64,000 bases of DNA. It comes from Sinomonas mesophila (lineage in GTDB: Bacteria > Actinomycetota > Actinomycetes > Actinomycetales > Micrococcaceae). Within the stretch, counting starts at the first letter, position 1, and each line of letters begins with the position of its first letter. Both the position numbers and the translations under genes were made by a program. Location: the NCBI RefSeq assembly GCF_001999765.1, contig NZ_KV908322.1, forward strand, positions 310,001 to 374,000, written 5' to 3'. Positions 8,509-15,243 of this stretch are shown one piece after another. The notes under the pieces are model-generated. The model had not been told where the DNA came from. It saw only the letters and a list, made by a program, of their open reading frames with translations, and did no database searches.

Positions 8509-11286
8509 ATGGCTCACACTGTTAGTGTTCGACGCGCGCAGGCGGCTGGCGGATCCTTGCGCCACGCTCCCACGCTTTTCCGGCTCCTGCTTGCCGCGGT
8601 TTTAGCTGCCGCCCTCGCAGGACTCACCGTACTCATCGCCCCGCCAGCGCATGCGGCGGACGTCCTCGTGACTCCCTCGGCAGAGACAACACCCGTTCCG
8701 AGCTCTAGTGACGCGGCAGACGACACCGCGATCTGGATACACCCCACGGATCCGTCGCAGAGCGTGGTGATCGGCACGGACAAATTAAGTACCGGAGGCG
8801 TGGGGGTCTACGACCTATCGGGGCGCCAGTTACATTTCTACCTGCACGGCAGCATGAACAACGTCGATCTCCGGTACAACTTTCCGTTGGGCAGTGAGCG
8901 CGTCGCCCTCGTCGGCGTGACGGAGAGGAATGTGGAGTCGACCGGCGTTCGATTCTACAAGGTGAACGTCGCGGACCGGTCCCTGACAGAGGTGGGGCGC
9001 ATCAGCACTCCAGGGAGGCCTCGCGGCTTCGGCATGTATCACTCCCCAGTCTCCGGGAAGTATTACGCCTTTGTGCATGACTTCAACACGAATGTGATAA
9101 CCCAGTTCGAGCTGGACGGCTCCAATGGATCGGTTCGAGGGACTGCCGTGCGTTCTTTCGACAACGGCGACAGCTCGGAAGGCATTTCGGCAGATGATGA
9201 GCTGCAACGTCTCTATGTGTCCGAGGAGAAAGTCGGCTTGTGGAGGTACGGAGCTGAGCCGGGGGACGGTTCAACCCGGGCACTCGTGGATCGCACCGTG
9301 GCGACCGGTGGACGAATAGTGGAGAACGTCAAGAACTCCGCCATTTATTATGGTCGGCAGGGGACCGGTTATCTGATTGTGTCGAGCCAGGGTGGATCCA
9401 ACTTCGTCATCTACAACCGCGGTGACAACGCCTTCGTCGGCTCCTTCAAGATCGTCGATGGCGGCGGCGTCGACGGTGTGAATGGTCAGGACGGGATTGA
9501 TGTCACCAATTTCCCGCTCGGGCCCTCCTTTCCCGCTGGACTTTTCACGAGCCAGGACCACAACAACACCAATGCGGGCAACGGCAACAGCGGTAACCAA
9601 AATCACAAGCTTGTCTCGTGGCAGCGAATTGCCGATGCTTTCACCCCTCGGCTGCTTGTTGACAACACTTTTGACCCGCGTCAAATAGGAGCAGAGGGCG
9701 GAGGGGGAGACCCAGGACCGGATACCACACCGCCCGATACCTCGATCACAGGCGGTCCGTCAGGGACCAGTAGCAGCACTTCGGCTGATTTCACCTTCGC
9801 TGCGACGGAGCCTGGGACCTTCGAGTGTGCCTTGGATGGGGGTGCCTTCGAGGGATGTACGTCGCCGAAGAAGTACGCTGATCTCGCAGTTGGCTCGCAC
9901 GTCTTCGCGGTGCGAGCGACCGACGCGGCTGGCAACTCCGACCCAACCCCTGCGGAGCGAACGTGGGGCATCGACACCTCTGCGCCTCAAACGGAGACCT
10001 TGGCGCCGACAGCGGACGCGTATGTTTCCAGCGCGGCGACGACGACGAACTACGGGACGGCGTCGAAGCTCGCAGTGGACAACAGCCCGGTGGAGAATGC
10101 CTACCTGAAGTTTGATCTGTCGGGACTCGCAGGGCGGACGATCGTCAGCGCGAAGCTCGAACTGCGGGCGACGACCAGCGGCTCTAAGGGTACGCAGAAC
10201 GTCAGGTTGGTTACGGAGGACACGTGGACTGAGAGCGGCCTCACGTACAGCACAAGGCCGGCTTTGGGCAGCAGCGTGCTGGGCAGTGTCGGACCGGTCA
10301 CGACGAACACCGGTTATGAAGTGCCACTGTCTGCGTCAGCTCTGCAGGGTGAGGTTGGCGGCATCCTGTCGCTTGGCATCAACGCCACCAGCAGCGACGG
10401 GGCCGACTTCGGCTCCAGAGAGACCACGACCCCACCAAGGCTGGTGCTCCAGTTGGGATCGGGCACGGGGACGCCACCTGCGGATACCACCGCACCCACG
10501 GTGACCTCAGTGACTCCGGCAGAGAATGCACCAGACGCAGCGGTCACCGGAAATGTCACGGCTACGTTTTCGGAGGCCATGGACTCGACGACGGTCAACG
10601 GGGCGACGTTCACACTGGCCGAGGGAACGTCAACCACTCCTGTGGATGCGGTAGTCAACCTCAGCAACAACACCGCCACATTGGATCCCATCGCCAATCT
10701 CAATCCTGGTACGCAGTACACCGCGAGGGTCACCGGAGCGAAGGATTCCTCCGGCAACACAGTCATCGCCAAGACGTGGACTTTCACTGCAGCCGCGGCT
10801 ACGTCGCCCTCGGAGACGGTGACGTTGACGCCGACAGCGGACGCCTATGTTTCCAGCGCGGCGACGACGACGAACTACGGGACGGCGTCGAAGCTCGCAG
10901 TGGACAACAGCCCGGTCGACAATTCGTATCTGAAGTTTGATCTGTCCGGACTCGCAGGAAGGACGATCGTCAGCGCGAAGCTCGAACTGCGGGTGACGAC
11001 CAGCGGCTCAACGGGTACACAGACCGTCCGGTTGGTTACGGAAGACTCGTGGACTGAGAGCGGCCTCACGTACAGCACAAGGCCGGCCTTGGGCAGCAGC
11101 GTGCTGGGCAGTGTCGGACCGGTCACGGTGAACACCGGTTATGAAGTGCCACTGTCTGCGTCAGCTCTGCAGGGTGAGGTTGGCGGCATCCTGTCGCTTG
11201 GCATCAACGCCACGAGCAGCGACGGGGCCGACTTCGGCTCCAGAGAGACTACGACCCCACCAAGGCTGGTGCTGCAACTGCAATAG
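8509..11286 (+). CDS. Secreted beta-propeller 3-phytase with Ig-like and two DNRLRE domains
   Basis: A 925-residue exported protein. The ATG at 8509 follows an AGGAAA ribosome site; residues 1-49 form a signal peptide with an Arg-containing n-region, a leucine/alanine core and an AHA cleavage site. Residues 50 to about 390 match beta-propeller phytase: DDTAIWIHPTDPSQSVVIGTDK and MNNVDLRYNFPL carry the acidic, calcium-binding and phosphate-binding positions of the family. Such enzymes release phosphate from calcium phytate. Then follow a short Gly/Pro linker, an Ig-like domain (about 405-495), a DNRLRE/CBM96-type domain (about 497-648), a second Ig-like domain with FSEAMD (about 660-763) and a second DNRLRE domain (about 772-925). 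The two DNRLRE copies are nearly identical. There is no sortase signal or C-terminal anchor. It is monocistronic, ending at a strong terminator. Confidence 0.9.
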   Translation: MAHTVSVRRAQAAGGSLRHAPTLFRLLLAAVLAAALAGLTVLIAPPAHAADVLVTPSAETTPVPSSSDAADDTAIWIHPTDPSQSVVIGTDKLSTGGVGVYDLSGRQLHFYLHGSMNNVDLRYNFPLGSERVALVGVTERNVESTGVRFYKVNVADRSLTEVGRISTPGRPRGFGMYHSPVSGKYYAFVHDFNTNVITQFELDGSNGSVRGTAVRSFDNGDSSEGISADDELQRLYVSEEKVGLWRYGAEPGDGSTRALVDRTVATGGRIVENVKNSAIYYGRQGTGYLIVSSQGGSNFVIYNRGDNAFVGSFKIVDGGGVDGVNGQDGIDVTNFPLGPSFPAGLFTSQDHNNTNAGNGNSGNQNHKLVSWQRIADAFTPRLLVDNTFDPRQIGAEGGGGDPGPDTTPPDTSITGGPSGTSSSTSADFTFAATEPGTFECALDGGAFEGCTSPKKYADLAVGSHVFAVRATDAAGNSDPTPAERTWGIDTSAPQTETLAPTADAYVSSAATTTNYGTASKLAVDNSPVENAYLKFDLSGLAGRTIVSAKLELRATTSGSKGTQNVRLVTEDTWTESGLTYSTRPALGSSVLGSVGPVTTNTGYEVPLSASALQGEVGGILSLGINATSSDGADFGSRETTTPPRLVLQLGSGTGTPPADTTAPTVTSVTPAENAPDAAVTGNVTATFSEAMDSTTVNGATFTLAEGTSTTPVDAVVNLSNNTATLDPIANLNPGTQYTARVTGAKDSSGNTVIAKTWTFTAAAATSPSETVTLTPTADAYVSSAATTTNYGTASKLAVDNSPVDNSYLKFDLSGLAGRTIVSAKLELRVTTSGSTGTQTVRLVTEDSWTESGLTYSTRPALGSSVLGSVGPVTVNTGYEVPLSASALQGEVGGILSLGINATSSDGADFGSRETTTPPRLVLQLQ
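10005..10453 (+). repeat. Long direct repeat, copy 1 (DNRLRE domain)
   Basis: About 449 bp encoding the first DNRLRE domain of the phytase. It is nearly identical base for base with 10830-11278, an offset of 825 bp, with scattered substitutions only. Confidence 0.9.
10830..11278 (+). repeat. Long direct repeat, copy 2 (DNRLRE domain)
   Basis: Second copy of the 449-bp unit, ending three codons before the phytase stop. Synonymous positions are also conserved between the copies, which points to recent duplication or gene conversion rather than selection on the protein alone. Confidence 0.9.
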
Positions 11287-11331
11287 CCGCAGGTAATCGC
11301 CGGCGACCAGAGCACCACTGAAGAGAACAAG

Positions 11332-11359
11332 AGGCGGGGTCCAGTGGACCCCGCCTTTT
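11332..11359 (+). terminator. Intrinsic terminator of the phytase gene
   Basis: An 11-bp perfect GC-rich stem (11332-11342 with 11346-11356), a 3-nt loop AGT and a run of T's directly after it, 45 bp past the phytase stop. Confidence 0.8.
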
Positions 11360-11540
11360 GCTTGCTTTGGACCAGGCCGACGGCCAGGAACTCGACGAAA
11401 GCGATGAGGCAGAGCCCGCCGGTGTAGTCACCTGTACTGCGCGCCCAGGGAGCTCGCCGCGGGGCAGGACGAGGTCAAGCCTCATGGCTTGAGGCCTCTT
11501 GCCTGATGGACGGGGCGGGGACGAGGAGGCCCGGTCAGGC

Positions 11541-11707
11541 ATGACCATGGTCGTCGTGACCCACGAGTTCGGCTTCGCCCGCGAGGTGGGGGGCACCTCT
11601 GACCTTCGTGGACGGCGGCGGTCGTGGTCGAATCGGGCCACCCCCGAGAGGTCATCGCCAACCCGCAGCACGAGCGCACCAAGGGCTTCCTCAGCCGCGT
11701 CCTCTAA
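11541..11707 (+). pseudogene. 3' remnant of a polar amino-acid ABC transporter ATPase
   Basis: The frame around 11541 reads GMTMVVVTHEFGFAREV, the D-loop/H-loop region of a GlnQ-type ATPase, and after disrupted bases a second frame reads ESGHPREVIANPQHERTKGF followed by LSRVL and TAA at 11705-11707, the classic C-terminus of the same family. The two pieces are in different frames, and the Walker A/B and signature regions are missing upstream. This is therefore the last quarter of a dead gene. It sits exactly where the lower-GC island meets the high-GC chromosome, so the island insertion may have replaced the rest of the operon. Confidence 0.75.
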
Positions 11708-11746
11708 GAGGTGACCCCGCATCCCTGAGAGGTGACCCCGCATCCC
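11707..11746. repeat. Tandem duplication of 19-21 bp
   Basis: The 19-bp string AGAGGTGACCCCGCATCCC occurs at 11707-11725 and again at 11728-11746, a period of 21 bp, directly after the stop codon of the ABC ATPase remnant and just before the convergent end of the next gene. Confidence 0.85.
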
Positions 11747-11762
11747 GACTGAGGATCCGCGC

Positions 11763-13064
11763 TCACGCCAGATGGCGCGTGAACCATCCTCGCGCGAGCT
11801 CCGCGACGGCGTCGAGCGCCCCCGGCTCCTCGAAGAGGTGCGTCGCGCCGGGCACGATCTCGAGGCGGTACGGGCAGCGCAGCTGCGCGGCGGCCTGGCG
11901 ATTGAGCGCGAGGACGTCGGTGTCGGCCCCGCCGACGATGAGCAGCGTCGGCGCCTCGACCACGCCGAGCCGTGGCCCCGCGAGGTCCGGCCGGCCCCCG
12001 CGGGAGACGATGGCCTGGATCCCGGAGCCCGGCTCCGCCGCCGCCCACAGGGCTGCGGCCGCCCCCGTGCTCGCGCCGAACCATCCGATCGGGCGGTCGG
12101 GCCCCGTCCGCTCGCGCAGCCACGCGGTCGCCGCGGCGAGCCGCGAGGCGAGCAGCTCGATGTCGAAGACGGCTCGCCGGTCGAGCTCCTCCTCGTGGCT
12201 GAGCAGGTCCGTGAGCAGCGTTCCCAGCCCCGCACCCTCCAGCACGCGGGCGACGGCGCGGTTGCGCGGGCTGTGCCGCCCACTGCCGCTGCCGTGCGCG
12301 AAGACGACGACGCCCCCGGCCGGGGGCAGGTGCAGCCGCCCCTCGAGGGTGGCATCCCCGGCCGGGATCTCGACGTCCTCGTCGACGGTCGCCTCCGGGT
12401 CGTCGGCGGCGGCATCTTGTCCGGCCGGCCGCCGGGCCGCGGCATCGAGGAGGGCCAGGACGTCGTCGTCACGCGTCGGACTGAAGTCGCGGTAGAACCG
12501 GCCGACGGCGCGGAACACCGCGGGCATCGAGAGGCACACGAGCTCGTCGGCCTCCGGGACGCTGCGGGCGGCGTCGTGGGGCCCGACGGGAACCGCCATG
12601 ACGACGCGGGCGGCGCCGAGCTCGCGCGCGACCCGGCACGCGACGCGCGCCGTCGAGCCCGTCGCGATGCCGTCGTCGACGATGATCGCCGTCCGACCCG
12701 CGAGCGGGACCGGCGCGTGCCGGGCCCGGATCCCCGCGACCCGTGCGTCGAGCACCTTGCGCTCCTCCGCCTCGACGGCCTCGAACTCGCGCGGCGTGAC
12801 GGCGGACATCGCGAGCACACGCTCGTCCGTCACGAGCGTGCCGTGCTCGCCGATGGCCCCCATCGCGAGCTCCGGCTGGAACGGGACGCCGAGCTTGCGG
12901 ACAACGATCACGTCGAGCGGCGCGCCGAGGGCCGTGGCCACTTCGTAGGCCACGGGAACGCCGCCGCGGGGCAGCCCGAGGACGACGGGGTCCTGCCCCC
13001 GGAAGTGCTCGAGGGCCTGGGCCAACTCCCGCCCGGCCTCCGCCCTGTCCTTGAACACGCGCAT
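11763..13064 (-). CDS. Phosphoribosyltransferase / alpha-beta hydrolase fusion protein
   Basis: A 433-residue two-domain protein. The start is the ATG at 13064, with GAGGAGG 6 nt upstream; the longer frame upstream is a shadow of the neighbouring peptidase. Residues 1 to about 215 form a type I phosphoribosyltransferase with the PRPP-binding signature IIVDDGIATGST at 127-138 and a GLPRGGVPVA loop at 30-39. Residues about 230-433 are a dienelactone-hydrolase-like alpha/beta hydrolase: GASTG nucleophile elbow (Ser332), an acid in VGGADTD (Asp381 or 383) and His409 in GATHLFEE. This fusion is known among actinobacteria; the natural substrate of either domain is not established. It is cytosolic, with no signal peptide. 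It lies downstream of the M3 peptidase gene on the same strand with about 100 bp between them. Confidence 0.88.
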   Translation of the reverse strand: MRVFKDRAEAGRELAQALEHFRGQDPVVLGLPRGGVPVAYEVATALGAPLDVIVVRKLGVPFQPELAMGAIGEHGTLVTDERVLAMSAVTPREFEAVEAEERKVLDARVAGIRARHAPVPLAGRTAIIVDDGIATGSTARVACRVARELGAARVVMAVPVGPHDAARSVPEADELVCLSMPAVFRAVGRFYRDFSPTRDDDVLALLDAAARRPAGQDAAADDPEATVDEDVEIPAGDATLEGRLHLPPAGGVVVFAHGSGSGRHSPRNRAVARVLEGAGLGTLLTDLLSHEEELDRRAVFDIELLASRLAAATAWLRERTGPDRPIGWFGASTGAAAALWAAAEPGSGIQAIVSRGGRPDLAGPRLGVVEAPTLLIVGGADTDVLALNRQAAAQLRCPYRLEIVPGATHLFEEPGALDAVAELARGWFTRHLA

Positions 13065-13165
13065 GGCATCCTCCTCGTGAACCCCTTGCCTCCACTGTCC
13101 CGCGCCTCGGCGGGATCTGGCAGGGGTGGGGCCGACCTTTGTCGCCGCCCGCGGACTGGCGGCGC

Positions 13166-15178
13166 TCAGCCGAGGCCGCGCCGGGCGATGAGGTGCGCGA
13201 CGTCGGCATCGCGGCCGCGCAGGGCGCGGAAGGAGTCGAGCGGGTCGCGCGAGCAGCCGCGCGAGAGCAGCTCGCGGCGGAAGGCCTCGCCGTTGCCGCG
13301 CGTGAGCCCGCCGTTCTCGCGGAACCACTCGACCGTGTCGGCGTCGAGGACCTCGCTCCAGATGTACGACCAGTACCCGGCCGCGTACCAGCCGCCCGCG
13401 AAGATGTGCTGGAAGTAGCCCGTGCGGTAGCGCGGCGGCACGAGCGGCAGGGCGACGCCCGCCGCCTCGAGCGCGCGGGACTCGAAGTCCGCCACCGCGC
13501 CCGGGTCCTCGCCCGCCGGGAGCCCGTGCCACGCGAGGTCGAGGAGGGCCGCGCCGAGGTACTCCGTCGTCGCGAAGCCCTCGCCCCAGAGCTTCGCGGC
13601 CTCGAGCCGGTCGAGTTCCTCGGCGGCGAGTGGCTCGCCCGTGGCGTGGTGCCGCGCGTAGTTCGCCACGACCTCCGGCCACAGCATCCACATCTCGTTG
13701 ACCTGCGAGGGGTACTCGACGAAGTCCCGGGGCACATTGGTCCCGGAGAAGCGCGGGTACTGCACCTCCGAGAGGAGCCCGTGCAGCGCGTGCCCGAACT
13801 CGTGGAACACGGTGCGCAGCTCGTCGAGCGTCAGCAGCGCCGGCTCACCGGGCGGCGGCTTGGGCACGTTGAGGTTGTTGACGACGACGGGCCGGTGCCC
13901 GAGGAGCCCGGACTGCTCGACGAGCGAGTTCATCCACGCCCCGCCTCGCTTGGTCCCGCGCGCGAAGTAGTCTCCGAGGAACAGCCCGAGGCCCGAGCCG
14001 TCGGCGTCGAGCACTTCCCAGACGCGCACGTCCTCGTGGTAGCCCGCGAGGTCGGGGCGCTCCTCGAACCTGAGCCCGTAGAGCTCGCCGGCAGCGTAGA
14101 AGACGCCGTCGCGCAGCACGCGGTCGAGCTCGAAGTAAGCGCGCAGGGCCTGCTCGTCGACCGAATGCCGGGCGCGGTGCACGCGCGCGGAGTAGTAGGC
14201 CCAGTCCCACGGCTCGAGCTCGTGGCCGGCCTCCTCGGCGAGCGCAGCGGCCTCGGCGTGGGCGTTGCGGACGGCGGCCGGCGCGAGCCGGGAGAGCATG
14301 CCGCGGACCGCGGAGATCGACGGCGCGGTCTGGTCGTCGACGGCGAGCTCGGCGAAGTCGGCGTACCCCAGGAGCGCGGCCTTCTCGGCCCGCAGCCGCG
14401 CCATCTGCGCCGCGAGCTCGGTGACGTCGGTCGACCCCCCGGAACTGCCCCGCGTCACCGACGCCTCGAAGATCCTCCGGCGCAGGCCCCTGTCCTCGAG
14501 CACCGCCAGAAGCGGCTGGCTCGTGGGCTGGATGAACGTCACGAGCCACCCGGACGCGTGCCCGGCCTCGCGCGCCGCCTCCGCGGCGGCGGCGCGGTCG
14601 TCGTCCGACATCCCGGCGAGCTCTGCCTCGTCCGTGACCAGAATCGCGGCCTCGTTGATCGCGGCGGCGACCCGCTGGCCGTACTCCGTGCCGAGCCGGG
14701 AGAGCTCGGTGTTGATCTCGCGCAGGCGGGCCTGGCCGGCGTCGTCGAGCGCTACGCCCGCGCGTCGGAAGGCCGCGAGCCACTCGGAGACGAGCCGGGC
14801 CGACTCCGGGTCGAGGCCGTCCGTGCCGATGGCGGCGAAGCGCGCGTGCAGGGCGCGATTGAGGTGGATCGCGTCGTCGTGCGCGCTGAGCGCCGGCATG
14901 AGCTCGGTCTCGAGGGCCCGGATCTCCGGCGTCGCGTGCGAGGACACGAGCGTCGAGAACGCTGCCATGGCGCGCTCGAGGAGGCGCCCGGACCGTTCCA
15001 TCGCGACGGCCGTGTTCTCGAAGTCCGCGGGCTCGGGCGAGGAGGTGATCGCCTCGATCTCGGCGAGGTGCTCGGCGAGCCCCGCGCGGACGGCCTCGGC
15101 GTAGTGGCCGTCCGTGAGCTCTCGGAACGGCGGGAGGCCGTAGGGCAGCGGGCTCGGCTCCAGGAGGGGATTGACCAT
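13166..15178 (-). CDS. dcp: M3 family metallopeptidase (peptidyl-dipeptidase Dcp-like)
   Basis: A 670-residue zinc peptidase of the M3 (thimet oligopeptidase) family. The zinc site HEFGH is seen in TVFHEFGHALHGL in the C-terminal half, followed about 30 residues later by the third ligand region in VEYPSQVNEMW. The N-terminal part is the long helical channel typical of the family, and the total length is normal. The product would hydrolyse small peptides in the cytoplasm; there is no signal peptide. Residues YRTGYFQHIFAGGWYAAGYWSYIW near the end match the conserved substrate-binding Tyr/Gly-rich segment. The start MVNPLLEPS is preceded by AAAGG. The choice between Dcp and oligopeptidase A subgroups is not certain. 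It follows asnB on the same strand but is separated from it by a strong hairpin. Confidence 0.92.
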   Translation of the reverse strand: MVNPLLEPSPLPYGLPPFRELTDGHYAEAVRAGLAEHLAEIEAITSSPEPADFENTAVAMERSGRLLERAMAAFSTLVSSHATPEIRALETELMPALSAHDDAIHLNRALHARFAAIGTDGLDPESARLVSEWLAAFRRAGVALDDAGQARLREINTELSRLGTEYGQRVAAAINEAAILVTDEAELAGMSDDDRAAAAEAAREAGHASGWLVTFIQPTSQPLLAVLEDRGLRRRIFEASVTRGSSGGSTDVTELAAQMARLRAEKAALLGYADFAELAVDDQTAPSISAVRGMLSRLAPAAVRNAHAEAAALAEEAGHELEPWDWAYYSARVHRARHSVDEQALRAYFELDRVLRDGVFYAAGELYGLRFEERPDLAGYHEDVRVWEVLDADGSGLGLFLGDYFARGTKRGGAWMNSLVEQSGLLGHRPVVVNNLNVPKPPPGEPALLTLDELRTVFHEFGHALHGLLSEVQYPRFSGTNVPRDFVEYPSQVNEMWMLWPEVVANYARHHATGEPLAAEELDRLEAAKLWGEGFATTEYLGAALLDLAWHGLPAGEDPGAVADFESRALEAAGVALPLVPPRYRTGYFQHIFAGGWYAAGYWSYIWSEVLDADTVEWFRENGGLTRGNGEAFRRELLSRGCSRDPLDSFRALRGRDADVAHLIARRGLG

Positions 15179-15195
15179 GAAGGGAGCCTTTCACG

Positions 15196-15231
15196 CAGCA
15201 GGGGCCGCGGCAAGCGCCGCGGCCCCTGCTG
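15196..15231 (-). terminator. Intrinsic terminator after asnB
   Basis: Positions 15196-15211 pair without mismatch with 15216-15231 around a 4-nt loop. It lies 13 bp beyond the stop codon of the minus-strand asparagine synthetase gene and just before the start of the M3 peptidase gene, so it should separate the two transcripts. Confidence 0.7.
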
Positions 15232-15243
15232 GGCTGGTCCCCG

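Noticed and set aside
11360-11540. Tyrosine-recombinase attachment site or tRNA at the island edge
   Set aside because: No tRNA-like cloverleaf, integrase gene or matching repeat at the left side was found by eye.
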